From assembly GCA_006384855.1 (NCBI GenBank), contig VCJN01002494.1:97107-161106 (forward strand): a DNA stretch of 64,000 bases, in the 5' to 3' direction. The notes beneath the pieces were generated by a model. That model was not told where the DNA came from. It saw nothing but the letters and a program-made list of their open reading frames with translations, and did no database searches. Position 1 is the stretch's first letter. Each line of letters starts with the position of its first letter. A program made the position numbers and the translations under genes. This document shows, piece after piece, positions 10,846 through 20,992 of this stretch. Origin of the DNA: Tetraselmis striata (lineage: Eukaryota > Chlorophyta > Chlorodendrophyceae > Chlorodendrales > Chlorodendraceae).

Positions 10846-11572
10846 AATTTTTATTTACATGAGCTAGCAGCAGAAGGCGATATCGGAAATCGCCAAAATA
10901 AAAGGCAATCAGAAAGGTCCTCTACAGCGACTGCGGGGTGGAAGCAGTAACATGAGAAGACGCAGAGTGGGCACGAGCACACGCATCAGACTGGCCATCT
11001 GCACACCGGTAGAGAGAATGCCGCCCAGGGTACCATGCACGCAAGCCGAGACCCGCTGCAACAGCCCCCGCCGTGTGCGCGACAGGTGCCGGCGGAACTC
11101 AGCAGGTTGGATGGCGACAAAGTTTCGAAGTGCCTGAACGGATTGACCACGAAGAAAGCAAGAGGTCGGGGCGGAAGGACCGCCAGGGAAGTTGCGCACA
11201 GCCAACAGCACCGCAAAGATGTAGACCACCGTCAAAGCGGACTTCCCGAGACGGCCGCGGTCCTCAACCACAAAAGGGTAGTACCGGTGAACACCCTGCA
11301 CTGGGGCGGAAGACGCCCGGTCCGCTGCCAACTTAGCATGCTCCGCCTCGGTCGCCGCGATTCCCGGGATGCACCAGCGGGGGTCATTGCTCCAAGTGGG
11401 GGTCGTGGAGGACACGCACGCGAAGTCGATCATGTAATCGCACGCCGCCCCTCCCCACCCCGCCAGCGTCAGGTCCGACGGCCGCGAGCGGTCCGCTGGG
11501 CGCAGCCCACTCGTCTCAAGGGTCAAGTCGCCGGCTCCCGAGCGGTCCCGGTCAAGCACCGCCCCCGCATCA
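10846..11572 (-). mobile_element. LINE family 2: 5'-truncated non-LTR retrotransposon with endonuclease-like C-terminal domain
   Basis: The 727-bp insertion lies between perfect 15-bp duplications (10831-10845 and 11573-11587). On the minus strand an open frame (about 11572-10909) encodes the C-terminus of a non-LTR element ORF. It has MIDFACVSSTTPTW, then a region with YYPFVVEDRGRLGKSAL, the order (D...K/A...PFVVExxGrlG) seen in restriction-like-endonuclease domains of algal and protist LINEs. The 3' tail on the minus strand ends cttctgctgctagctcatgt. The same tail is found at 31489-31595 and 46491-46540. The insertion went into a sequence that itself resembles this tail. Confidence 0.75.
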
Positions 11573-11587
11573 AGAAGCTTAAATAAA

Positions 11588-11767
11588 TGGTACAGGGCAG
11601 CGGTAACATGTAGCGACTACATCTCCATAATCCTTGATTGCTGATATGCAGGTCGTCTCTTCTGTCTTACCAGCGGTACGGGTAGTAGTAGGTAAGGATA
11701 AGCGACTACATGGCGACTGCCCTTGTTTATAGTCGCTATTAAAATACAATCGTCACGTCGCGATGAT
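11588..11767. other. Short intergenic spacer
   Basis: Nothing is recognised between the LINE fragment and the split-repeat element. Confidence 0.5.
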
Positions 11768-12067
11768 ATGATCTAAACTAGTTTATGGGGTTTCCCTCCT
11801 TGACCTAACCGCTTTTTAGCTACAAGTGCTGCTTAGTGGTACGGGAACTAGGCATCTGTTGTTGCGCCCTTTTTGGTGCATCACGAGTAGACATAAAAGC
11901 AGCCAGAACAGGTGAGCCTGCCATCTTCCAGTTTTCGCTGCGTTCCATGCGGCGATGTAAAAACTGTCTCGTAACTAGTTGCGAGCAAGGTCACCCCAGG
12001 TTGTTCAAGACCACACCCGGCTCACCACCCGAGTGTGATATTCTCGTCCGTACGTCCGTGCGTTACC

Positions 12068-12948
12068 ATGCCAGATGGAGAAGAACCCGTCGCCGAGCCG
12101 ACGTTGGAGTCGCTGAACGCAGATATGAGGGCCCAGTCTTCATTACTGCGAGAGTTGGCTACAGCTATGGCGCAATTGACGGCTCGTGATCGCGTTGTTG
12201 ATGGGGAAGGGGCACATGGCTCCGGCTCCGGGCAGCGCTTCGCGGGACAGCCGACAGGCAGCGGGGGAGCCGCAGAGCGCCCCGACTTGCTAGAGCTAGC
12301 CCAGAGCGGCCGTGTCGGAGCAAAATCCGTGAGTGCCGAGGATGACTACCTCGCGGTGCCAGAACTACTGCAGAGAGCAGAGTATGGTTACGAGGCCGTT
12401 CGACCGGTCAGCCGAGTGCCTGGACTCTTTCCCCTGAGCACCGACCTAACGAACGAATACCTCAAGCAGGACGACCGGCGTCTGCCGGCCCAGGAGGAGT
12501 ATTTGTTGATGTCGTGTTTCGGGGCCCACATGGCCGCACTTTTCGTAGCTCTCGACGAGCTGCTACCTTACGTCCCTGCCGCTAACCAAGACTTCACCCC
12601 CTAAAACCCCTTGCGAGAGCTCGGAATCACGCCGAGGCCATCGACAAGGCGTTTCGTTTTCATCTGGCTTTCCTGCGGAAGCTGAATGAGATCAAGCGTG
12701 TGCACGGTGACCAAGGTGTTCTGGACGTGCTGCGAGCCCAGCATTTTCAGCCTGCTCCGGAGCATCTGGGTTCCGCGATTTTTGGGGACCTCATGAAGGA
12801 CTACGAGCGTCGAGTCTTCGAGGCGACCGTTGCCAGCAGCGCAAAGGCAACCGCTACTGCTCGAGTAGCGGCTGCAGCTGCAGGTCGCGGGCGTGGGCGA
12901 GGGCGTGGCGGCGGGCGTGGACGTGGCCGCGAAGGTGAGCACGAGTGA
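12068..12948 (+). other. Gag-like region of the tyrosine-recombinase element (fossil)
   Basis: The first part (from the ATG at about 12068) has a heptad-like N-terminus (LESLNADMRAQSSLLRELAT), then a helical region. The second part ends in an Arg/Gly-rich tail (GRGRGRGRGGGRGRG type), typical of nucleic-acid-binding gag ends. It is broken. The role is inferred from its position upstream of the recombinase and its composition. Confidence 0.5.
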
Positions 12949-12984
12949 CGGTGTAGGGCGCCGTTCGCCGGAGCTGCTGGAGCT

Positions 12985-14610
12985 TTGCGAGGCCACCTTT
13001 CGGTGACCGCCGCAAGACGCACCCTTGCAGCGCAACGGCGAGATGGGCGCCATGTGTCAGGACCTGACCCCCCCACCTTACAGACTTCATTTAGACCTTC
13101 CTCGGTGCGGCGCTTCCTACAGCTACAGCCGAGTGCGGCTCAACCATCCGCACACCTGCACATGGCGGCTCAACCAACCGCCTCCCGTACCATTCCATCG
13201 CTGCGTCCGTCGGTTGTTACCCTGCGTGTCACAACTGGTTCGCAACGACCAAGTTTCGTGCGTGTACGTTATGCACGGGACATGCGCTACGAGCGCGAAG
13301 GACGCGCGGGGCGGCCCTCTTACCTGAACCTAGCCCCGCAAACCCGTACTGAAGCTACTGCAAACCCGTCCAGCAGCTACCGGCCAACCGCCGAAAACCT
13401 AACCGCTGCTGCCGAGTACTTTGCAAACAGTAGTCGTACTGGTGGAACTCTGTCGGTAAAACGACGCACGTACGTAATTGACGAGCCCGCAGCTGTCGCT
13501 CCGTGGGCTGCGTCATTGCGATCCCGGCTGCAGGATGCGTTCGGCTCGGACGAGCTGGGCCAGCGGACGCTCGACCTGCTCTCAAGCTCCCTCAGCGCTC
13601 AAACACTCAAGAGCTACGCCGGCAGACTGTCTCAGTTCGCGGAGTTCTGCCACGACTCTGAGAACACCAGTCCGCTGGAGGCGACTACTGCTACTGTCGT
13701 TCGGTATGTCGCCTGGATCGGGGAGCGAGGGCACATCGCAGCTAAGTCGCTGCAACCCTACCTGTCCGCAATTAACACGTTCTTCGAGCTGCACAACCTC
13801 GTCCCCATCGCCAAGGACAGTCTACACCTAACTTCAGCAAGGCGTGGGCTGATGCTGCGTCAGCGCCGGCTGGACGCTGCCTCTTTGCGTGTCCCTCTGC
13901 CTGCGGATGTAGCTTACCGCTTCGTCTCAAAGGCCGAGCTAATTGTGTCTGCTCCCTACCCAAAGTACCACCTCGACTTCCGAGCCCTCTTGGCCTCGGT
14001 TGCCAACTTTATGTTCTTCGCCAGGGGCCTTACTAGCGTCTCCTGTCGAGTGCGAGATGTGCATGTCGACACCTACAACATCACCTTGCAAGTGTACCGC
14101 GAGAAGGGTCGCGCTGGCCGACGGGGACCCGACGACCTACGCGTACTTCTCCTTCCGGTGTCCGAGCACCCTCGAGTGGCACGTCTGTTACACCACTTCA
14201 TCGACAACGTCCAATCTGTCCCCCTGGTTACTGTTGGCTTGGCTACATCGAACTTCTGGGCTGTCACTGCGGCCGAGCAGTCAAAACCTTGGACTGCGGC
14301 TACAATGTCAGACTGGCTGTCTGCAGCCATCAGTCTAGTCAACGCTGCCCCCCTTGCTGGCACTTCCTGGACTTCACACAGTCTTCGCAAGGGCGCAGCT
14401 TCTGCAGCGAACGCTATCGGAGTGCCATTGTCCCACATTCGCTACCAAGGCGGCTGGGCCACTAACTCTGACGTCGTTCTGGACTACATCGACCCCAACG
14501 TTCTTCCCTCACCTGGCGCATGGTTCTTCTTTGGACACATCGCCCCCCTCCGCCACTTCCAAGTCCAACAGGACTCCGCAGCGGTGGCCTTCCCAGTGCC
14601 TCCTTCATGA
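12985..14610 (+). CDS. Tyrosine recombinase of the split-repeat element (fossil copy)
   Basis: This is an open frame of about 541 codons. The N-terminal third is low in complexity. From about 13480 it has an alpha-helical SAM-like core-binding region (LDLLSSSLSAQTLKSYAGRL, FCHDSENTSPLEATTATVVRYVAWI) and then the catalytic domain. That domain contains the HSLRKGAASAAN box (H-x-x-R), the GGWAT box and a terminal Tyr (VVLDYID), the order expected of phage-integrase-type recombinases in DIRS/PAT elements. Such enzymes insert circular DNA by strand exchange. Frame usage near the 5' end is uncertain. Confidence 0.8.
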   Translation: MRGHLSVTAARRTLAAQRRDGRHVSGPDPPTLQTSFRPSSVRRFLQLQPSAAQPSAHLHMAAQPTASRTIPSLRPSVVTLRVTTGSQRPSFVRVRYARDMRYEREGRAGRPSYLNLAPQTRTEATANPSSSYRPTAENLTAAAEYFANSSRTGGTLSVKRRTYVIDEPAAVAPWAASLRSRLQDAFGSDELGQRTLDLLSSSLSAQTLKSYAGRLSQFAEFCHDSENTSPLEATTATVVRYVAWIGERGHIAAKSLQPYLSAINTFFELHNLVPIAKDSLHLTSARRGLMLRQRRLDAASLRVPLPADVAYRFVSKAELIVSAPYPKYHLDFRALLASVANFMFFARGLTSVSCRVRDVHVDTYNITLQVYREKGRAGRRGPDDLRVLLLPVSEHPRVARLLHHFIDNVQSVPLVTVGLATSNFWAVTAAEQSKPWTAATMSDWLSAAISLVNAAPLAGTSWTSHSLRKGAASAANAIGVPLSHIRYQGGWATNSDVVLDYIDPNVLPSPGAWFFFGHIAPLRHFQVQQDSAAVAFPVPPS

Positions 14611-14995
14611 CTTGGCGCTACCCCTTCTCCGTCAATCCACCGCTCTCTTCGTTCGCTCAAGACTGGCAAAACCAGACTCAACTTTGAAATGATCTAAACT
14701 AGTTTATGGGGTTTCCCTCCTTGACCTAACCGCTTTTTAGCTACAAGTGCTGCTCAGTGGGACGGGAACTAGGCATCCGTTGTTGCGCCCTTTTTGGTGC
14801 AGCACGAGTAGACATAAAAGCAGCCAGAACAGGTGAGCCTGCCATCTTCCAGTTTTCGCCGCGTTCCACGCAGCGCCCCCCTGACTCCGTTTTCCCTCCA
14901 CGCTTTCGCTAAACCATCCTGCCAATTTCGGCTCTTGACCGTGTAAAACAGCCTGCGCGACCTTTTTGGCAAAACCAGACTCAACTTTGAAATGA

Positions 14996-15929
14996 CCGTA
15001 TATTTCCCCGTACATCAGCACCGGTACGAATCCGCGCACATTTCTCGAGTAGCACATTCCGACAGGACATGCCGGCAGTGGTCGCGGCGATGCTCCTGAC
15101 AAGCACCCGCCGTCCCGACGACATACCTGCGGCGCGGAGGGGCATCGGAGACTTTCGTGCTAGCGTGTGGTGGAAGGTCGCGCTGAAAAACGTCACTCCA
15201 GCACGCGCATCATACAATCCTCGGCATGCCAACGCTCTGCACCTAACAATTACCATCTGCGGGCGACGACGCGCGTGGCTGAAAAATGAAGGCAAGCAAA
15301 CCAAAACTGGCATTTTAATAAAAAACCTTAACTGGCAGCACGTACACATGCGCCTGTGAGTCGGCTGTCACGTCCAACCAACTCGACAGCATTCTGACTA
15401 GCAGATACGGCAGAGTTATGGCCGTTTAGCTGCAGCTGAATTGGCTGGCGGTGCCCTGCGAACGAAGTGGGGCGGGGCGTGTTGCAACTTTGCAACCCGA
15501 GCCTTGGCTGTGCAAGTTCGGCACAATATAGTGGGTACCGCCCTGGTATCTTGGTCGCATATTTGTGCGATACCAGGGATATATTGTGCGATACCAGTGC
15601 GATACTCTTGCTCACGCTGCATGAGCCGCCCCTGCTAATTCCCCCCCCCCCCCCCCCCCCCCCGGCCTGGCCAGCCACCCCCCATCTCCCCAAACCGTAG
15701 TCGTCGCGGCGCGAAGAGCGCAACCTCGTACGCGCGCGGGCATATTCGCGCGATATCGCCCCTCCACCGGGTGTGAGTAGGGCCAACTTCGGCGAAGCTT
15801 CGTTGTAAAGTGAAAGCTGAGCCTACCGAGCGGGGTGTGGGGCTGGGTGGCAGCTGCACCGGACGGCGTGCTCTGACCGCGATGGTGCTTGCGTGCCATG
15901 CTGGCGAAATAAAATGGGGGGCGCTAGAT
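14996..15929. other. Intergenic, with a 23-nt C tract
   Basis: No gene is supported. A run of 23 C lies at 15641-15663, and direct repeats of gcgataccag lie at about 15570-15605. Confidence 0.5.
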
Positions 15930-15945
15930 ACCAGTAGTCGCTGTA
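15930..15945. repeat. Target-site duplication, left copy (accagtagtcgctgta)
   Basis: The identical 16 bases lie at 18399-18414. The first bases (accagt) are shared with the element's own 3' end, so the true duplication may be 10-16 bp. Confidence 0.85.
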
Positions 15946-18398
15946 AATCGTCCACACAGACCTTCGCAACGCTTACAACGAAGCATGGCGCCGCACCATC
16001 ATCCAGCGCCACATCGATTGCTCTCCACTACACCCTGTCATCCCTGCGCTCCTAGCCTCCCTCTCCACGGACTCGTATCTGGTCGTGGACGACCGGTCCG
16101 CCCCTCTGCGGTCGGAGGACGGCGTGCAACAGGGCGCACCTTTGGCCACGACTTCCTTTTGCGTCGCGATTCACCCCGAGGTGCAGCAGTGTGATACCAC
16201 GTTGGAGGGCAATGACGGGGCGGCGCGCTTCAACGCCGACGATGGAATTTTGGTGGGCCTTCCGGAGCACGTTTGGCCGGCTCTTCACGCCTTCCGCACG
16301 TCCATCAAGGCGTCCGTGGGGCTTGAGGTGCGCTTCGACAAGATGCAGGCGTACAACGCAGACATGGAGGCGGCGCGGCGTGAGGCTCCGGCCGACATCG
16401 AGTGGCCAGAGCTAGATGGCCATCACGGCATCGCGGTCCTCAACGTGCCGCTCGGATCGCCAGAGTATGTGTAGGCGTACATGCGCGGCAAGGCGGAGGA
16501 GCTACGAGAGGAGGTGGACGTTAGCCTGAGCAAGCTTCTGTCTGCCAAGCCCAGCCGTCGGTACACCCACGCCTTGCATCACCACGCATGGGCCCTGCTC
16601 AAGCATTGCATGCAACACAAGGCGGGGTATTGGCTCCGCAATTGTCTTCCGTCCGAGTTGGAGGCCTTTGCGGAGGCGGTGGATGCCACCATCCTCGCGG
16701 CGGTCGAAAGGGTGCTAGGGGTCTCTTTTGATCCCTCCACGTACGGCACCGACGCCAATCCGGTGGTCACCGATTTCTTGGCGGAGCTCTTGCACGACCC
16801 CGACCCCATGGCAGCGGAGGTGGCTACCTTGAGCGAGGATGCAGTGGCGAGGGCGCGCAGCAGGCTTCACCTCCCCACTCGATTGAAGGGAGCTGGCATC
16901 CGCCGCATGGCTACCGTTCGTGATGCCGCCTTCATCGGCTGCATAAACGCCATCCTCCCAAGGTTCCTGACTAGGAACTCCGGCACCAACACCCCCACCC
17001 CTGGTTTCTTCGACCCACAGCTCGGGTCCGTACTTGGCCGAGGCAGCTTCAACGCAAATTCTTCCGCCCGCCAGTATGACCACTTCCTCAACGATGCTCA
17101 TGGGTCGGACAGCTACGCCGCGGAGATGCGCGAGGCGTGGGGCCGCCTCCAAGCGGCTACTGCTGGCCATCTCGGCGACGCAGATGCACGCCAGATGGAG
17201 CGGGAAGTGGAGGCTGCGTCGGGCTCGCAAAAGGAGCTGACGGCATTTCTAGACCAGGCCAACAACTCTCGGCTTCGAAATGAGGTGTGCGCTCTCCCTG
17301 CCACATGTAGGGAACGAATCTTGTTCAACCAGCTCGACGCGGCGTCAGGCATGTGGACAGTGGCCATCCCCACCGCGCGGACAGCCATGACTCCGCATGA
17401 GCTGCGGGAGGTCGCTGCCGGGTACTTCTTTCTGCCTAGCCCGTGCTTGGCCCCGGTGGTTGGGTGCCAGATTATTCTGCCCTCGACGGAGCACAACCCC
17501 GTCATTGTTGATCTATACGGCGACGCGCTCATGAACCTCCCGGCGCCTGGAGACGCTCACTGGCGTGTACAACACGACGCTATCGCAGATGCCTTCCGCG
17601 ATCATTGTGTTCACGACCTAGGTATCGCGGTACGGCGGGAGGTGGATGACTTGTTCCAGCAGGCAGTGCCTCTCGGCAACACCGTACCCCGGGATGAACT
17701 CAAGGACCTAGTGCCGGACGCAGAGCTCTCCCTCCCGGCGTTCAACGTCGTGACCGGGAGCTATGATCCCCGGAGCTTGAAGTCCACGCTGCTAGAGTTC
17801 AAGACTATGCGGTACGGGGTCAAGTACACTTCAGTGCCCCGGGCCACAGCTGTGGATCGGTTTGAGCGCTCCCTGTTGGGCGACATACAACGGGGGTTGG
17901 CTGCGCGGGACGCGGCGTGGCACAACACAGAGCCCGGACAGAAGGGTCCTCTTCGAGACATCCCGGATATGTCGGAGTACACGGGCATGGTCTTCGGCAC
18001 AGTGGGTGAGGTGAGCAAGGGGGTGCACCGCACAGTGCGTGGTATCGCATGCTTGGCTGCGGACCGGGGTGCCCACTCATCGCGGGGCACTCGGTGCATC
18101 ACCCGGGCTCACCAGGAGGCCTTGCTCGCAAGAGATTTCCTCGGGGTCCTGAGCTTGGTGGCCGCTCGAGAGCGTGCTCGCTGCCTCATCAGACGGCGCA
18201 GATTCGTCTCCCATCCCGTTGCTGAAGCTGCACAGCACGTCCGAGGATCACCTACACACACACGTGCTCGCGTGGCCCGGACTCTGAACCGTGTGCGCAT
18301 CACTCACCCATCCCGCCTTATGCGGGATGCGGGCCGCTTTTAGGCGGCTTGCTGTGTTGATTTTCTAATTCTGGGGAACTGCCCTTTTTGTAATTCAC
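15946..18398 (+). mobile_element. LINE family 3: 5'-truncated non-LTR retrotransposon (RT plus C-terminal nuclease-like domain)
   Basis: The frame is open from the left junction: TDLRNAYNEAWRR (RT motif with the first catalytic Asp), GVQQGAPLATTSF (Q-G-x-P-L box), and ARFNADDGILVG (the A-D-D catalytic box). A long thumb/connection region follows, then a C-terminal domain with LLEFKTMRYGVKYTS, WHNTEPGQKGPL and GMVFGTVGEVSKGV, like the C-terminal domains of algal and protist LINEs. One in-frame TAG (16472-16474) interrupts the ORF, which resumes in the same frame to 18343. The 3' tail ends gccctttttgtaattcacacc. The insertion is bounded by a 16-bp duplication. A second, partial copy lies at 63061-64000 on the minus strand. 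Confidence 0.88.
16481..18343 (+). pseudogene. LINE family 3 ORF, part after the internal stop (620 codons)
   Basis: This segment shares the frame of the RT part (15950-16474) and is separated from it by a TAG. It contains the region after the ADD box through the C-terminal domain, including SRLHLPTRLKGAGIRRMA, typical of the conserved post-RT region in this type of element. It ends in a basic tail (RARVARTLNRVR). The copy is probably dead because of 5' truncation and the stop. Confidence 0.8.
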
Positions 18399-18414
18399 AC
18401 CAGTAGTCGCTGTA
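18399..18414. repeat. Target-site duplication, right copy (accagtagtcgctgta)
   Basis: Partner of 15930-15945. Confidence 0.85.
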
Positions 18415-18536
18415 CGAGTGGTCTCCATAAAGTCCGTGATTGCGCAGGTAGGCGGAAACTCACTACTGATGTACTACCTACAGGAACAGGTATACCAGTT
18501 GTGCCGGAACCGCCAATTGAAAAGAGGGTCTCACGA

Positions 18537-20180
18537 CGGAAGAACTCGATTTGGAGTCGTCGAGAGATTGGTTGGTTGTGAGATTGTGAGAAGTGATGGT
18601 GTGCTGGGTGGTGTGCTGGGGAGGTGACTATTCACAGGAATACCGAGCGGAAGGGGATGATGTCTCCAGTAGCCGCATCAGCAGTGTCCAGAATATTCTA
18701 TGTACCGGGGTCGCCAGTACATGTGATCAAGTTTACTAGGTGCTCCTCAGGGTATTATCATCCTCTTATATTCCTTCCCGCGCCAAAATACCAGCAGCTC
18801 GTGGTGTGACATGTTAAGAGAAGCTGCAACAGTACCAGAAAGTAACATGGCCGCGTAGCAACTGCTGCTAATCAGATTATTGGAGTTGGCGGTAAACGGG
18901 ACGGAAACTTGATTGTGTTGGTTCCTGAAATAGTTCTCAGCCATTGAGAGGGCTTTGAACTGCGGTGTCAACATGTATTGTCGAATGATATTGGCGTATT
19001 GAACCGAAGCATAAGGGACCCAGTCATCCGCAGCTTCTGGATTTATGGTGCCTTACTTTGAAAAGCAAGGTCAGTGGAACAAGAGGCGTATAGCCGTGAG
19101 TACATTGCAACTTCGCAATTCAAAACTTCCGCTGTAACATGCATGATCATATGTTCGCGCGGCCTCACTGCCAATCACATGATCTTGGACATGCCAATCA
19201 AAGCTCGGATTGAAATAATGTTGATGTGTCCTAGATTTCCGGAGTTTAGAGATGTGGAACACTGGATGGCACTCCAACTGTGGACCGAGGCAGGTCAATA
19301 TGCCTCAGGATTGCTGATAATTTCAGTGATCTTATACAATCATACCGACATTTCTTTGTCGTACCTTTCGACAAGGTTGCCCTCCTATGAGAAGGTCTTC
19401 GGTCCGGAGCGTGATCGCATCACCCGGTTCAAAGGCAGTAGGGGTTGACTGTATGTATGTATGTCGTAGTAGTGATTTTGATATTCTTTAGCTATTTTAA
19501 TATTCTCATGGACCATGTTATGGATATTTTTGTAAATCTGAGATAAGGTCTAGAGGGGGCTGCCTAATGTGAGGAAATTGGTGGACCATGTCCAACGGGG
19601 TGCGGGGGTGAAACCCATGCACCGCTTGAAACGGATTGTGTTTGTCAACTTGTCGTGGATTACTCCGAATTGCTACAAGTGAATTATGCCAACGATAGGT
19701 CGTAATGGAGCCACACAGTAAACTCGGTTATTATAAAAAAAGGCTCGCAACAATTGCTCTATGATTTTACTAAGCAGTATTTCTGTCTGGCCACCAGTTT
19801 GTGGGTGATAAGCTGTGCTGAGGTTAAGGGTAGTACCCAACTCAGCAAAACACCAAATGTGAACGCCGTAGAAGCACCAACTGTGAACGCCGTAGAAGCA
19901 CTTCGTGTGGCGGGACGCAAGTAGAAAGAGGGTGTAGCTACGTAAGAACGGGTTTTGAAGTCGTCTAGAGATTAGTTGATTGTAGTGAGATTGCGAGAAG
20001 TGAATCAAAGGTGGTGTGCTACGCGGATTTGACTATTCATAGAAATACCGAGCGGCAGCTGTTGTCGTCAGTAGCCGCCGCATGAGCAGTGTCCAGAATA
20101 TTGTATGTACCCGGGTCACCGGTACATGTGATCAAATTTACGTACCAGGTTCTGCTCGGGTATTATCGCCATCCTCTTGC
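18537..20180 (-). mobile_element. Old Ty3/gypsy copy, broken, between two LTR-like repeats
   Basis: Two same-orientation repeats, about 18537-18780 and 19945-20180, are roughly 80% alike; both contain gagcagtgtccagaatatt-like and accgagcgg stretches. Between them the minus strand still shows integrase pieces: LSTAYHPQTGGQTE at about 19830-19770 and PVFHISKLRK at about 19260-19230. It is fossil and clearly broken, with many breaks and most of the interior lost. The divergence of the repeats points to an old insertion. Confidence 0.7.
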
Positions 20181-20992
20181 ACCAGAACTGATGATATAGT
20201 CGCTACCCCGCACCCTTGCCGCCACACGTATCTGCTGATACATGATGAAGTGATTTGGTGGGCACTCCCCGATCACCTGAGCTGCCGCCGACACTGTCAG
20301 ACCCCCTCGCTGCCATTGCCCTCCTCTGTTCCTCGTGAAGTGTACCAAGTAGGCCTCCCCCCCCCCCCCCCCTACTCCCTCTTCTCCCGCGCCCTCTGTG
20401 TGGTCTTGTTTATTGCTACTCTACCAGTGTCTTCTGCCCGCTAGTACCGGTTCGTCTGCGGCACGGACGATCTGCCGCCCACCCGCCGACGATCTGGCCC
20501 GACCATACCGACCCTACGCAGCGCCCCCCCTACAACTCCCCCTGCTCGCCGCCCAGCGCGCCCTCTCCCTGCCCGACCCGCTCCACCGCGCCAAACTGGT
20601 GCCTAAACTATCGCCAAACTCGTGTCAAACTCGTGCCAAGCTTGACCCTCGCTTCTCCGGACCTTCCATCCGGCGCGCGCTTTCCTTCGAACACTCATCC
20701 TTTTTGCCGCCGTCCTTTTGTGTTTGTTTGATTTTCTGTCCTTTTCTTTTTTCCTGAATTGCCAACCTACTCGGTGGAGAAACCCAGGTAGAAATTGAAT
20801 TAGAAAAATATGTTGACTAGACCCCTCGTTTTCGGGGGAATCTTGTCGGAGAGATTCCATAAGCGCGAGGCGGCTGTATGGCCCATCGCCAGTGGGTCTA
20901 AAAGATCCACAGCGACTTGTGTAATTATGACTGACAGGCTGGCTGACCCCCCCCCCCCCCCCCCCCCCCCCAACAAACAAAACCCCCAGACA
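20181..20992. other. 5' flank of the PDI gene with two C tracts
   Basis: C tracts lie at about 20349-20364 and 20947-20971 (25 C). The second ends 21 bases before the PDI start codon, and the sequence cccccag sits just ahead of the ATG. A 5'-UTR intron whose pyrimidine tract is the C run is therefore possible. An open frame at 20398-20757 shows no motif I recognise. Confidence 0.5.

Larger units (their letters stand above)
11768..14995 (+). mobile_element. PAT/TOC3-like tyrosine-recombinase element with split direct repeats, no reverse transcriptase
   Basis: Repeat A occurs at 11768-11954 and 14689-14875 (187 bp each, about 7 differences). Repeat B (29 bp, tggcaaaaccagactcaact... type) occurs at 14664-14692 and 14967-14995. 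The resulting order A1 - genes - B1 A2 B2 is the split-direct-repeat arrangement known from PAT/Ngaro-type retroelements and from TOC elements of Chlamydomonas. Inside are a gag-like region and a tyrosine recombinase, but no RT/RNase H region fits in the 3.2 kb. It is treated as a fossil: a relic or non-autonomous relative. About 96% identity between the A repeats suggests moderate to young age. The recombinase region looks open, and the gag-like part has about one break. Confidence 0.75.

Noticed and set aside
20398-20757. 119-codon frame before the PDI gene as a gene
   Set aside because: Low-complexity Pro/Leu-rich translation with no motif. It probably reflects C-rich 5' flank.
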